NCBI RefSeq assembly: GCF_017309075.1
Contig: NZ_JAEMGS010000008.1
Coordinates: 62,001 to 126,000, forward strand
Direction: 5' to 3'
DNA: 64,000 bases
Source: Motiliproteus sp. SC1-56
GTDB taxonomy: Bacteria; Pseudomonadota; Gammaproteobacteria; Pseudomonadales; Balneatricaceae
The notes beneath the pieces were generated by a model. The model saw only the letters and a program-made list of their open reading frames with translations. It searched no databases and was not told where the DNA came from. How positions within the stretch are numbered: the first letter of the stretch is position 1; each line of letters opens with the position of its first letter. Shown piece after piece: positions 1 through 8,205 of this stretch. A program made the translations under genes and the position numbers.

Positions 1-279
1 GCCGACCGGGTGCTGGTTCCCCCGGGACGCTACGCGCAGATGCGCAACGTCTGGTTCCTGCCCAGCTGTGAGGCTCTGGCGGGGTGGCTGCAACGGCTGG
101 GACTGGAAGCGGTGCGCTGCGTGGACGTCAACCGGACCAGCACCGAGGAACAGCGCAGCACTGACTGGATGCAGTTTCACTCCCTGCCCCAGTTTCTCGA
201 TCCGAATGACCCGTCACTGACAGTCGAAGGGCTGCCGGCGCCGACCCGGGCCATCCTTATCGCCCGTAAGCCCTTCTAG
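1..279 (+). CDS. cmoB: tRNA U34 carboxymethyltransferase CmoB, C-terminal part
   Basis: The reading frame is open from the first base of the window, so the gene starts to the left and only about 92 C-terminal residues are present. The end matches CmoB closely: an [10 protein letters not shown] segment, then [18 protein letters not shown] and [18 protein letters not shown]. CmoB transfers a carboxymethyl group from carboxy-SAM, made by CmoA, to 5-hydroxyuridine at position 34 of several tRNAs, giving cmo5U. cmoA is presumably just outside the left edge. The stop codon lies 13 bp before the convergent methyltransferase-like gene. Confidence 0.93.
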   Translation, partial: ADRVLVPPGRYAQMRNVWFLPSCEALAGWLQRLGLEAVRCVDVNRTSTEEQRSTDWMQFHSLPQFLDPNDPSLTVEGLPAPTRAILIARKPF

Positions 280-292
280 GCCCGCCTGAGGC

Positions 293-949
293 TCACCCTG
301 GCCGTCTCGCGGCCTGCTCCAGGTCCCGGGCCTCGGCGGCGCTGATCGAACGCCCCGGCAGTGGCAGCAACCCCGGGACCCGCTGGCGATAGTTCGAGTA
401 AGCCTCGCCGTAAGCCAGCACCAGCTTGCGCTCCTCCAGCCGCGAACCCACCACCAGGTAGAGCGTCACCAGCGCGTAAAAGAGCAGTTGGGCCGCATTG
501 GGCTCCCGGGTCCACAGGATCACCAGCACAAAGAAGTACCAGGGGTGGCGGACAAAACGGTGCCAGAAAGAGAGCCGCAGGCGCTCGTCGTCTTCGACCG
601 CCCGCTGGCCGCGCCGCCACTGGGCAAGTCCGGAAAAGACACCCTGGTCGTACGCGCCCAGGGTCGTGGCAAAAGCCCCCAGGGAGGCCAGCGCCAGCCC
701 GTTCATCACCCAGTCCAGGGGCTGCGGCCACTGCCAGAGCGACGGGCCGTCGAACCGCCACAGAATGACGAGGATGGGGATCAGCAGCACCACCGACAGC
801 CCGTTGTAGAGCAGCCGGTAGGCCGGCAACAGCCCGGGCCAGCGTCGCCCCACCCAGCGCTTGCAGGCCAGGGACGCCAGCCAGGAGTGGAGGGAAAAAT
901 AGGCGCCCAGCATCACAGCAAGCACACCTAAATGAGTGGTGACATTCAT
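293..949 (-). CDS. Integral membrane methyltransferase-like protein (isoprenylcysteine methyltransferase/NnrU type)
   Basis: About 218 residues with several hydrophobic segments (roughly residues 6-24, 52-70, 83-100 and 140-165). The C-terminal half carries the pattern seen in the isoprenylcysteine carboxyl methyltransferase/phospholipid methyltransferase superfamily: RHPWYF, then EERKLVLAYGEAYSNY and a VPGLLPLP tail. These enzymes bind SAM and methylate membrane-associated substrates; the substrate here is unknown. The frame extends upstream to a TTG at 973, but the ATG at 949 has an AGGAG motif 11 nt before it and gives a sensible N-terminus, so I prefer it. The gene is convergent with cmoB and divergent from the EamA transporter. 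Confidence 0.7.
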   Translation of the reverse strand: MNVTTHLGVLAVMLGAYFSLHSWLASLACKRWVGRRWPGLLPAYRLLYNGLSVVLLIPILVILWRFDGPSLWQWPQPLDWVMNGLALASLGAFATTLGAYDQGVFSGLAQWRRGQRAVEDDERLRLSFWHRFVRHPWYFFVLVILWTREPNAAQLLFYALVTLYLVVGSRLEERKLVLAYGEAYSNYRQRVPGLLPLPGRSISAAEARDLEQAARRPG

Positions 950-1161
950 CGGATTAAGCGCTCCTAGCCACAAACATTAACCCTTGCGAATATATCACGC
1001 GTGAGAAGGGCCGGTGACCCCTCCCCGCCACCCCGTTCAAACTGTAAATGATATTTGACAGCGGCGAGAATCCCACACCAAAATACTCGGCCTATTGACC
1101 GCTGCCCGCCCCGGCATAACGCCCCCGTTTCCGGCCCGGACCTGCATTACAAGGAGATGCC

Positions 1162-2055
1162 ATGCCAGTTCCCGCGGCCTACCTGATCGTCGTTCTGGTC
1201 TGGTCCACCACCCCGTTAGCGATCGTCTGGAGCAGCGAAGCGGTCTCTCCGATCATGGCGGCACTGCTGCGCATGGCCCTGGCGGCCATGGTAGGACAAG
1301 TGCTGCTCTGGGCCTGGCGGATCCCGCTGCCGCTGGATCGCCAGGCGCTGCGCGGCTACGGCTGGGCGATCCTCGGTATTTACGGGGCGATGGCCACCAC
1401 CTACGTGGCCTCCCGCCACGTCCCCTCCGGCCTCATTTCACTGATTTTCGGACTGGCGCCCATTGTCTCGGGGCTGCTGGGCCGACTCTGGCTCAATGAA
1501 CGGGGCTTCACACCGGTGCGCTGGCTGGCCCTGCTGCTGGCGGTGATCGGGCTGGCCCGGATCATGAGCGACAACCTGTTGCTGGACCCCGGCGCCTACG
1601 GCGGCATCGCCCTGATGCTGCTGGCGGTGACCCTGTTCAGCGCCAGTGCGGTGCTGGTCAAGGGCACCGGGAGCCAGATCCATCCCCTGGCGCAGACCGT
1701 TGGCGCGCTCTGGGGATCACTGCCCTGCTACCTGCTGACCTGGTGGCTGCTCGAGGGGCAGTGGCCGGACCTGGCTGCCAGCGGACGCTCACTCTGGGCC
1801 ATCCTCTACCTGGCCCTGTTCGGCTCCCTGCTGGGCTTTGTCTGCTACTTCTACGTACTTAAGCGACTCAGCCCCGGCACGGTGGCGCTGGTGACCCTGA
1901 TCACCCCGGCGATCGCCCTGCTGCTCGGCAACCTGCTGAACGACGAGGCCATCACGCCGCGGCTGCTGCAAGGGGGCGTGATGATCTGCCTGGGGCTGGG
2001 GCTCTACCACTGGGGGGATCGACTGCGCCACCGGCTGCGCCCGGCGCGGCCCTGA
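1162..2055 (+). CDS. EamA-family drug/metabolite transporter
   Basis: 297 residues made almost entirely of hydrophobic helices, about ten, in two halves (about 4-130 and 150-285). This is the layout of the EamA (DUF6) domain pair of the DMT superfamily. The first helix begins with the typical P-A-A-Y-x-x-V-V-L-x-W-S-T-T-P pattern and the second half contains a G-S-L-L-G-F-V-C-Y-F-Y-V-L-K segment. Such proteins export small metabolites or amino acids; the substrate cannot be read from the sequence. An AAGGAG ribosome-binding site sits 5 nt before the ATG. It is a single gene with its own ~190-bp divergent upstream region. Confidence 0.85.
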   Translation: MPVPAAYLIVVLVWSTTPLAIVWSSEAVSPIMAALLRMALAAMVGQVLLWAWRIPLPLDRQALRGYGWAILGIYGAMATTYVASRHVPSGLISLIFGLAPIVSGLLGRLWLNERGFTPVRWLALLLAVIGLARIMSDNLLLDPGAYGGIALMLLAVTLFSASAVLVKGTGSQIHPLAQTVGALWGSLPCYLLTWWLLEGQWPDLAASGRSLWAILYLALFGSLLGFVCYFYVLKRLSPGTVALVTLITPAIALLLGNLLNDEAITPRLLQGGVMICLGLGLYHWGDRLRHRLRPARP

Positions 2056-2079
2056 TACCGCAATGCCGAGGCGGCCTGT

Positions 2080-2697
2080 TCAGCGCAGCGCCATGCGCGG
2101 ATTGTCGTAGCGAATCAGCCGCAGCCACAGCTCCTCGGGAAGACTATCGAGCACAAGGGGTAACGAGGCCGGCAGCACCCGCCAGTCGCCAAAATAGATT
2201 TCGTGCTCCAGCTGCTGCGGTCCCCAGCCCGCGTAGCCGGAGAAGACCCGGAAGCGGATGCCCGCTGCCGGCGCCTGCAACCAGCGCGCCACCTCGTCGG
2301 CGTCATGGAGCAGGTACAGGCCAGGCAGTAGGGGCAGACTGTTCTTAAGGGGCTGAGCGCTGGCCGCCAGGACTAGGCGCCGGTGGGACTGCACCGGACC
2401 GCCGAAAAACAGTTTCTGCCCCCGCGGCAGTTCGTGGCCGCCCAGGGCGTCGTTGAGGGTCAGAGTGCTGGGCCGGTTGAGCACCACCCCCATGGCCCCG
2501 CGGCGACCGTAATCGACCAGCAGGATCACCGTCTCCTGGAAGTTGGGGTCACGCAACTGGGGCATCGCGACGAGCAGCCGCCCCGGCGCCAGTTGTTCAA
2601 CCTCTTCACGCTCCCGGGCGCCGGGGTCAAGGGGACCGCTGGCCGCCGTTGCCATGAGCGGCAGCAGTAACAACAGGGTTCGAATGGCTGAGATCAT
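2080..2697 (-). CDS. YqgE/AlgH family protein with an N-terminal signal-like segment
   Basis: About 205 residues. Residues from about 33 onward are a full YqgE/AlgH (DUF179) domain: LAPGRLLVAMP, FQETVILLVDYGRRGAMGVVLNRP, FFGGPV, LLHDADE, FSGYAGWGPQQLEHEI and a W-x-x-LPASLPLVLD end. The function of the family is unsettled; AlgH was named from alginate regulation in Pseudomonas. Unusually, the domain is preceded by MISAIRTLLLLLPLMATAAS, which reads as a cleavable Sec signal, whereas family members normally start at the domain and are cytoplasmic. The ATG at 2697 was chosen because it begins this segment; the frame stays open to 2853 but the extra residues look non-coding. It is not next to ruvX, its usual partner, so this may be a paralogue. 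Confidence 0.82.
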   Translation of the reverse strand: MISAIRTLLLLLPLMATAASGPLDPGAREREEVEQLAPGRLLVAMPQLRDPNFQETVILLVDYGRRGAMGVVLNRPSTLTLNDALGGHELPRGQKLFFGGPVQSHRRLVLAASAQPLKNSLPLLPGLYLLHDADEVARWLQAPAAGIRFRVFSGYAGWGPQQLEHEIYFGDWRVLPASLPLVLDSLPEELWLRLIRYDNPRMALR

Positions 2698-2780
2698 AAG
2701 TCCGCTCGCCGAAGGCCTATCTAAAGGATAGCGCTCCCCCGGGAAACGACGGGACGGGCAAACAGAAGGTAATAAGAAAA

Positions 2781-2806
2781 GAGCCCTGCGGCGTGCCGAA
2801 GGGCTC
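2781..2806 (-). terminator. Hairpin followed by a T-rich tract, reading leftward
   Basis: On the minus strand GAGCCCT and AGGGCTC form a 7-bp stem followed by TTTTCTTATT, a plausible intrinsic terminator. It lies upstream of the YqgE-like gene and downstream of nothing annotated on that strand. It may therefore end a short leader or small RNA starting near 2850, where a TATAGT -10-like hexamer occurs on the same strand. The transcript is inferred only. Confidence 0.4.
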
Positions 2807-2979
2807 AAGGAGCTACCAGTATGCTCAAGGTGGGGATATTCACTATAGACCATAGTTAGGGGCTTTTCGCAAATCGGGCGCGGTCTTTTTGGCCAATTGG
2901 CCCCAATGCGGGAACTGGCGCGGGCTCGGCCGTTCCAACTTTTTCACCAGACAGGCGAAATCAGCAACGGGAGAACATT

Positions 2980-3450
2980 ATGCAGCAAGCAACCTTCGGG
3001 GCCGGCTGTTTCTGGGGCGTCGAAGCCCGCTTTAGCCAGGTAGACGGGGTGTTGGAAACCGCCGTGGGCTACATGGGGGGCCACACCGACAACCCGGATT
3101 ACAGCGCCGTGTGCACCGATACCACCGGCCACGCCGAGGTGGTTCACCTGAGCTACGACCCGCAACGGGTGGCCTACGACGATCTGCTGGAGCTGTTCTG
3201 GCGCAGCCACGACCCCACGACCCCCAACCGCCAGGGTCCCGATGTGGGCAGTCAATACCGCTCGGTGGTTTTCTATCACAGCGAGGAGCAGCGCGCGCGT
3301 GCCGAGGACGTACTCCAACGTCTGGTTCAACAGGGCACCTGGGCCGCCCCGGTGGTGACCGAAATCGTTCCCGCCGGCGCGTTTTACCGCGCCGAGGAGT
3401 ACCACCAAAAGTACCTGGCCAAACGGGGCATGAGCAGCTGCCAACTTTAA
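2980..3450 (+). CDS. msrA: Peptide methionine-S-sulfoxide reductase MsrA
   Basis: 156 residues, the compact form of MsrA. The catalytic motif GAGCFWG starts at residue 7, with Cys10 as the nucleophile that attacks the S-epimer of methionine sulfoxide. The following segments [26 protein letters not shown] and [27 protein letters not shown] belong to the same fold (cited here only as landmarks). The C-terminal SSC probably supplies the resolving cysteine. It repairs oxidised methionine in cytosolic proteins using thioredoxin. A GGGAGA site precedes the ATG. The GNAT gene begins 13 bp after its stop, so the two are probably co-transcribed. Confidence 0.95.
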   Translation: MQQATFGAGCFWGVEARFSQVDGVLETAVGYMGGHTDNPDYSAVCTDTTGHAEVVHLSYDPQRVAYDDLLELFWRSHDPTTPNRQGPDVGSQYRSVVFYHSEEQRARAEDVLQRLVQQGTWAAPVVTEIVPAGAFYRAEEYHQKYLAKRGMSSCQL

Positions 3451-3463
3451 CGTGGAGGCAAAC

Positions 3464-3871
3464 GTGCAACGCCTGACCCGGGAGGACTACCCAGCCCTGC
3501 AACGCTTCTACCGCGGGGCCGGCTACCGGGGACGCCCCGGGGCCGATGAGCGGTCCCTGGCGTTACGCGAGGACGGAGCGATTCGCGCGGCCCTGCGCCT
3601 GTCGCCGCTGGACAACGGCTGGTGGTTGCGGGGGTTCTGGGTGGCGCCGGCCTGCCGCGGCCAGGGGTTGGGCAGCCGGCTGCTGGCCGCCCTGCCGGCG
3701 CACCTGGACGGGCGCGCCTGTTATTGCTTCGCCTATCCCGAAGCGCAGCGGTTTTACCAGGCGGGAGGCTTTCGCCCGCTCACGGTTGAGGCGCTGCCGC
3801 CGGGGCTGGCGCAGCGGCTGCGCCGCTACCACGTGAAGACGCCCGAGCTGGTGCCGATGCTGATTCCTTAA
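3464..3871 (+). CDS. GNAT-family N-acetyltransferase
   Basis: About 135 residues with the GNAT acetyl-CoA binding signature: LRGFWVAPACRGQGLGSRLL, where the RGQGLGS loop is motif A, followed by YCFAYPEAQRFYQAGGF, the usual late segment. The substrate is unknown. I place the start at GTG 3464, which has GGAGG six nt upstream; an upstream GTG at 3452 overlaps that ribosome-binding site and is less likely. It follows msrA closely and is followed by a strong bidirectional hairpin terminator. Confidence 0.8.
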   Translation: MQRLTREDYPALQRFYRGAGYRGRPGADERSLALREDGAIRAALRLSPLDNGWWLRGFWVAPACRGQGLGSRLLAALPAHLDGRACYCFAYPEAQRFYQAGGFRPLTVEALPPGLAQRLRRYHVKTPELVPMLIP

Positions 3872-3917
3872 CCCGATGACGCGGGGACAGGAGACCTCGG
3901 CCCGCAGACACGGCAAC

Positions 3918-3934
3918 AGGCCCCTTCGGGGCCT
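3918..3934. terminator. Bidirectional intrinsic terminator between convergent genes
   Basis: AGGCCCC and GGGGCCT form a perfect 7-bp G+C stem around a 3-nt loop, followed on the plus strand by TCTATGTTT. It separates the msrA-GNAT unit from the convergent VOC gene. Confidence 0.7.
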
Positions 3935-4324
3935 CTATGTTTCCGGCGGGCCACCCTTGAGCTCCACCCGAATCCCGTCCGGGTCCTTTATATAGAGCGA
4001 AGGGCCGAAACCCTCGGCGCCGTAGCGGCTCTCCACCGCCTCCACCGGAACGCCGGCCTGGGTCAGCAGCTGCGTAAGCGCCTGGGCATCAAACGTCTCC
4101 AGGCGCAGGCAAAAATGGTCCAGGTCACCCCCGTGGGGCGGCCCGTCGGACCGGCGCGGCACCAGGTCGATCAGCGAGCGGCCGGCCCGCAGCTGAATCA
4201 GCCCCACATCGGGCACCCGCCGTTCGATGGCGCACCCCAGCAGATCGCAGTAAAAGGCCAAACTGCGCTCCATATCCACGACGCGCAGTACAAGGTGGTC
4301 CAGCCCTCTGATTTTGATCATCAT
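3935..4324 (-). CDS. VOC (glyoxalase/dioxygenase) superfamily protein
   Basis: 129 residues forming one VOC domain: RGLDHLVLRVVDMERSLAFY at the start, with His as the first metal ligand, LDHFCLRL near residue 75 as the second half-site, and SLYIKDPDGIRVEL at the end with the last Glu ligand. The family includes glyoxalase I, extradiol dioxygenases and fosfomycin-resistance enzymes; short single-domain members like this are usually of unknown substrate. Two ATG codons in tandem (4324 and 4321) follow a GAGGA site. No operon partner is obvious. Confidence 0.83.
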   Translation of the reverse strand: MMIKIRGLDHLVLRVVDMERSLAFYCDLLGCAIERRVPDVGLIQLRAGRSLIDLVPRRSDGPPHGGDLDHFCLRLETFDAQALTQLLTQAGVPVEAVESRYGAEGFGPSLYIKDPDGIRVELKGGPPET

Positions 4325-4371
4325 TCGTCCTCGGCCCGTTTACCCCAAGCCTAGTTCTGATCAAGGCCCGG

Positions 4372-5262
4372 TCAAGGACGGCGCACCACCGCCAGCGCCA
4401 CCCCCAGCACCGCAAGAGCTCCTCCCGTCAACGCCAACACGCCAAAGCGCTCATCAAACAGCAGGTACGCCTCCAGCGCCGTCACTGGCGGCACCAGGTA
4501 GAAAAGGCTCGCCACCCGCGAGGCGGCGCCTTCGCGGATCAACGCCATTAGCAGCAGGATCGCCCCGATGGAAAGCCCCAGCACCAGCCAGCCCATCGCC
4601 AGCAGCAGGGGAGTCTCCCACTCAACCTGGCGGGTTTCAAAGGCGAAGGCACCGAGCGCAAAAAAGGCGCCGGCCGCGCAATACTGGATCACCGTGCCCG
4701 GAATCAGCTCCACGCCGCCGCAGTAGCGTTTCTGGTAAACGGTCCCCAGGGAGATCGCCAGCAGCGATACCAGAATCCAGGCCAGGGTCCAGAGCGGAAA
4801 GGCGGCGATCGGTCCCGTTCCCAGCTTCTCCATCAGCACCAGGGACACACCGCCCAATCCCAGCAGCAATCCCAGCCACTGGCGGGCGCTGACCTGCTCG
4901 CGCAAAAAAAGCACCGCGGCCAGGGCTGTCAGTAACGGCTGCAGCCCCACAATCAGCGAGGCGAGACCGGCGGGCATCTCTCCCTCGATGGCGTAAAACA
5001 CACCGCCCAGGTAAAGGCCGTGGATCAACAACCCGACCACGGCCGTGTGCAGCGCCTGGCGCGGGGTCGGCCAGCGGACCGGCAGCAGCCGTGCCAGTAT
5101 GCCCAGCAGTACCAGGGTTGCCAGCATGCGGTACATCAGCAGCGTGAAGGGTTCGGCGTAGGGCAGCCCGTACTTGGCGCCGATAAACCCGGTACTCCAG
5201 AGCCAGACGAAAACTACCGGCATCAACCGTAACGCAGGCCCCTTAAGTCTCTCAGGCAGCAT
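4372..5262 (-). CDS. EamA-family drug/metabolite transporter
   Basis: About 296 residues with ten predicted hydrophobic helices in two EamA halves. Typical landmarks are VFVWLWSTGFIGAKYGLPYA in helix 1, GLASLIVGLQPLLTALAA at the end of the first half and ALEAYLLFDERFGVLALTGG near the end. It is a permease of the DMT superfamily with unknown substrate, only distantly similar to the DMT protein at 1162-2055. The ATG at 5262 has AAGGA 9 nt upstream; the frame also opens at a TTG three codons earlier. Confidence 0.85.
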   Translation of the reverse strand: MLPERLKGPALRLMPVVFVWLWSTGFIGAKYGLPYAEPFTLLMYRMLATLVLLGILARLLPVRWPTPRQALHTAVVGLLIHGLYLGGVFYAIEGEMPAGLASLIVGLQPLLTALAAVLFLREQVSARQWLGLLLGLGGVSLVLMEKLGTGPIAAFPLWTLAWILVSLLAISLGTVYQKRYCGGVELIPGTVIQYCAAGAFFALGAFAFETRQVEWETPLLLAMGWLVLGLSIGAILLLMALIREGAASRVASLFYLVPPVTALEAYLLFDERFGVLALTGGALAVLGVALAVVRRP

Positions 5263-5365
5263 CAAAAGCAATCCTTAGCACGGCTCAGCCGTCACACGGG
5301 ACGGATAACCGCCGCCGGCGGCCCGTCATGGAAGAAGGAAAAGCGGTGAATGGCAGCCCCGGCGA

Positions 5366-5626
5366 TCAGAAGCCGCACATCTGGCCGCCGCCGCAACAAC
5401 CGCCGCCGCTGGCACAGGGCGGTGCTTCGGGGTTTTTCAGTGTACGGCTCTGCACCACCTGCCCGCCGGTCGCAAGCCGCTCCACCGGGCTTTGCAGCGG
5501 GGTCTCCCCGGAGCTGATGCCGGCCGCCGCACACAGTTCCCCCCAGGTGGTCAGGGTTTCACGCATGGAGTGGCGTACTTCGACCACCTCCCCGGTGGCG
5601 ACACAGCGATAATCGTAGGTGGGCAT
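5366..5626 (-). CDS. FmdB-like small zinc-ribbon protein (degenerate)
   Basis: 86 residues. The N-terminus MPTYDYRC followed by EVVEVRHSM resembles the FmdB/CxxC small regulatory family, but the first CxxC knuckle of those proteins is reduced to C-V-A-T-G here. A cysteine- and glycine-rich tail (CASGGGCCGGG, then a final C) could still bind metal. FmdB-like proteins are small, often uncharacterised, and sometimes regulatory. The gene is separated by only 142 bp from the start of the divergent guanine deaminase. Confidence 0.6.
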   Translation of the reverse strand: MPTYDYRCVATGEVVEVRHSMRETLTTWGELCAAAGISSGETPLQSPVERLATGGQVVQSRTLKNPEAPPCASGGGCCGGGQMCGF

Positions 5627-5768
5627 CGTTCTCTATCCTCAGGGAAAAACAGCCGTAAAAGGTCTTATTCTACTGCAACCCGACAGCGGCGTAAGCCTCT
5701 CGATTCCCCCTCCGCCAGCTGTTATCGTTATTTTATCGTTACTCTGTCTTAATGCCTTGGATCATGCC

Positions 5769-7076
5769 ATGACCTCCGCTCTTCGCGCCTTCCGCGGCCC
5801 CCTGGTGGACAGCCTGGGCAACCCCGATGAACTAGGGCTCGAGGCGAGCTGCCGCTTCATCGAAGATGGGCTGTTGCTGGTCCGGGAGGGCACGATCGAA
5901 GCCATCGGGCCGGCCTCCGCCCTGCTTTCGCAGCTTCCCCCCCAGACGCCCCTGAAGCACTACCCCGACGCCCTGCTCTGCCCCGGTTTTGTCGACACCC
6001 ACATCCATTACCCGCAGACGCCGATCATCGGCTCCTACGGCGAACAGCTGCTGGATTGGCTGCAACGCTTCGCCTTTCCCGCCGAGCGGGCCCTGGCCGA
6101 TCGTACCTACGCCGCCGGCCTGGCCGAGCGCTTCCTGGACGAGCTGCTGCGCCACGGCACCACCACCGCACTGGTATTCGCCAGCGTTCACCCCCACTCG
6201 GTTGACGCCCTGTTCGAGGCGGCCCAGAAGCGCCGGTTACGGCTGCTCGCCGGGAAGGTACTGATGGACCGCCACGCCCCCGATGACCTGCTGGACAGCC
6301 CCGAGAGCGGCTACCAACAGAGCCGCGCACTGATCGAGCGCTGGCACGGCAGGGACCGGCTCGGCTACGCCATCACCCCCCGCTTCGCCCCCACCTGCTG
6401 CGACCGCCAGCTGGCCCTGGCGGGCCAGTTGCTAAGCGAATTCCCCGGCGTTCACCTGCAGACCCATATCAGTGAAACCCCGGCCGAGGTGGCCTGGGTG
6501 AGAGAACTGTTCCCGGAGCGCAACGGCTACCTGGATGTCTACGACCACCACGGCCTGCTGGGGCCGAAGACCGTGCTGGCGCACGGCGTTCACCTGACGG
6601 ACGAGGAGCGCGCACGGATGGCCGACACCGGCACCCGCCTCGCCTTCTGCCCCACCTCCAACCTGTTCCTCGGCAGCGGACTGCTGGACCTGGCTGCCAC
6701 CGAGGCCGCCGGTGTTACGGTGGGGCTCGCCACCGATGTCGGCGGCGGCACCAGCTTTTCCCTGCTGCAGACCCTGGCGGAGGCCTACAAGGTCCTGCAG
6801 CTTCAGAACCAGCGCCTGCACCCGTTCAAATCCCTCTACCTGGCCACCCTGGGAGGCGCCCAGGCCCTGGGTCTTGAGCAACAGATCGGCAGCTTCGCCC
6901 CGGGCAAGGAGGCCGACTTTCTAGTGCTGGACCCGGCAGCCACCCCGCTGCTGGCTGATCGCAGCGCGGCGGGGCAGAGTCTGGCCGACCGCCTTTTCGC
7001 CCTGATGACCCTGGGCGATGACCGCGCCGTCCAAGAGGTCTACGTGCTGGGCCAGCGTGTGCATCAACGCCATTGA
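5769..7076 (+). CDS. guaD: Guanine deaminase
   Basis: 435 residues from the ATG at 5769, which follows a stretch that does not look coding although the frame is open from 5619. It is a metal-dependent amidohydrolase: CPGFVDTHIHYPQ carries the HxH metal site, LLDWLQRFAFPAE is typical of guanine deaminases, HLQTHISE supplies the third His, LAHGVHL the fourth, and ATDVGGGTS the catalytic Asp. It converts guanine to xanthine plus ammonia in purine salvage or use of purines as nitrogen source. No xanthine dehydrogenase or permease genes are adjacent, so here it stands alone. Confidence 0.92.
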   Translation: MTSALRAFRGPLVDSLGNPDELGLEASCRFIEDGLLLVREGTIEAIGPASALLSQLPPQTPLKHYPDALLCPGFVDTHIHYPQTPIIGSYGEQLLDWLQRFAFPAERALADRTYAAGLAERFLDELLRHGTTTALVFASVHPHSVDALFEAAQKRRLRLLAGKVLMDRHAPDDLLDSPESGYQQSRALIERWHGRDRLGYAITPRFAPTCCDRQLALAGQLLSEFPGVHLQTHISETPAEVAWVRELFPERNGYLDVYDHHGLLGPKTVLAHGVHLTDEERARMADTGTRLAFCPTSNLFLGSGLLDLAATEAAGVTVGLATDVGGGTSFSLLQTLAEAYKVLQLQNQRLHPFKSLYLATLGGAQALGLEQQIGSFAPGKEADFLVLDPAATPLLADRSAAGQSLADRLFALMTLGDDRAVQEVYVLGQRVHQRH

Positions 7077-7193
7077 TCTGGGTCGGCAGGAGCGTCTGAA
7101 AACCGACAAATTATCTAGGAATCCTCAGTTCCCTGCGCTAGGGTAGCGGGGATTGGCTCTTCCGTTACGCTTTTCTGATCAAGGTTGTATTAC

Positions 7194-7592
7194 ATGAAAA
7201 GGATCTGTCTTCTGGGTGGGGTGGCGGCACTGATGTCGCTGCAGGTCATGGCCGAGCCCACCAGCTATCGCTGCACCTACCAGGAATCCACCTACGAGGC
7301 GGCCTTCATGGAGGCCCCGGCCACCCGCCAGTGCCCCAACAGCCACTGCTACTATGACCTGGTGATCGACGAGGCGGCGGCAAGCGCATCGGTGAACGGC
7401 ACCACCGGCTATCAGTTGCAGGTTGAAGGCAACACGCTGACCCTGAGCCGCAGCGCCGTAAACCCGATCATGGGGGGCACCGACACCGCCACCTTCACCC
7501 TGGAGCGCGACAGCGGCCGTTTCGTGGGCAAGAAGACCACCTCGCCGGAGGTGACCGTGACCAGCTTCGGCAGCTGCAACACCCAGCCCTGA
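7194..7592 (+). CDS. Exported protein of unknown function
   Basis: About 132 residues. The first ~20 (MKRICLLGGVAALMSLQVMA, then E) form a Sec signal peptide. The mature part has four cysteines (in SYRCTYQ, RQCPNSHCYY and SFGSCNTQ), suggesting two disulfides, and is rich in Thr and Ser. I do not recognise a family. A TTG three codons earlier is also in frame, but the ATG at 7194 begins the signal peptide. The next gene, hinT, starts 40 bp downstream with its own AAGGAG site, so they could share a transcript. Confidence 0.7.
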   Translation: MKRICLLGGVAALMSLQVMAEPTSYRCTYQESTYEAAFMEAPATRQCPNSHCYYDLVIDEAAASASVNGTTGYQLQVEGNTLTLSRSAVNPIMGGTDTATFTLERDSGRFVGKKTTSPEVTVTSFGSCNTQP

Positions 7593-7631
7593 GCCACGCC
7601 GAACCCGCGTACTGACCAAGGAGCAACGCCC

Positions 7632-7997
7632 ATGGATTGTCTGTTCTGCAAAATCCTCGACAAAGAGATCCCCGCCGACATCGTCTACGAGGACGATCAG
7701 GTGATCGCCTTCCGCGACATCAACCCCCAGGCGCCCAGTCACCTGCTGGTGATTCCCCGCCAGCATATTGCCACCAGCAACGATATTCAGGATGCAGACT
7801 GCGAACTGGTAGGTCGGATGCACTTGGTTGCCGCCAAGCTGGCCCGCCAGGAAGGCTTTGCCGACAGCGGCTACCGCACCGTGATGAACTGCCAGGAGGC
7901 GGCCGGGCAGACCGTGTTCCACATTCACCTGCACGTTCTCGGCGGTAAGCCCCTGGGCTGGCCCCCCTACACCGAGCGCCCCAAGACCGCCATCTAG
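7632..7997 (+). CDS. hinT: HIT-family purine nucleoside phosphoramidase (HinT)
   Basis: 121 residues, usual length for bacterial HinT. The N-terminus MDCLFCKILDKEIPADIVYED is typical, and the histidine triad HIHLHV near residue 97 holds the catalytic site, followed by GGKPLGWPP. HinT hydrolyses AMP-linked phosphoramidates such as lysyl-AMP in the cytosol. An AAGGAG site precedes the ATG. It is followed by the promoter region of the pta-ackA operon. Confidence 0.93.
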   Translation: MDCLFCKILDKEIPADIVYEDDQVIAFRDINPQAPSHLLVIPRQHIATSNDIQDADCELVGRMHLVAAKLARQEGFADSGYRTVMNCQEAAGQTVFHIHLHVLGGKPLGWPPYTERPKTAI

Positions 7998-8095
7998 GCC
8001 TCTGTCGCAGCAGCCCAGCCGGGCCGCTGCGGCGCAGCATTACTGCTCTTTCCGCCTACCGCGGCCCTCTATAATATTCCTTATTCACAGACTCT

Positions 8096-8155
8096 TTGAT
8101 CCGGCTCAACAAGGCAGCCCGTTTTCGTTGCGACGCAACAAGTGACTGTTACTAT
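8096..8155 (+). promoter_or_regulatory. pta-ackA promoter with FNR-like box and GTTGC palindrome
   Basis: Elements in order: TTGATCCGGCTCAA at 8096-8109, which matches the FNR/Anr consensus TTGAT-N4-ATCAA at nine of ten positions; the inverted repeat GTTGC-N3-GCAAC at 8127-8139; a -35-like TTGCGA at 8128-8133 inside that repeat; and TACTAT at 8150-8155 as -10 with 16-nt spacing. The FNR-like box would be centred about 60 nt before the start point, a class I activator position, while the palindrome covers the -35 as a repressor would. The same arrangement occurs before fabI (12561-12622). Confidence 0.65.
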
Positions 8156-8205
8156 TCGCCCCATTCGGCCCTCGTGGCCCTCACCGAAAGGACTTAGGTA
8201 ACGCC

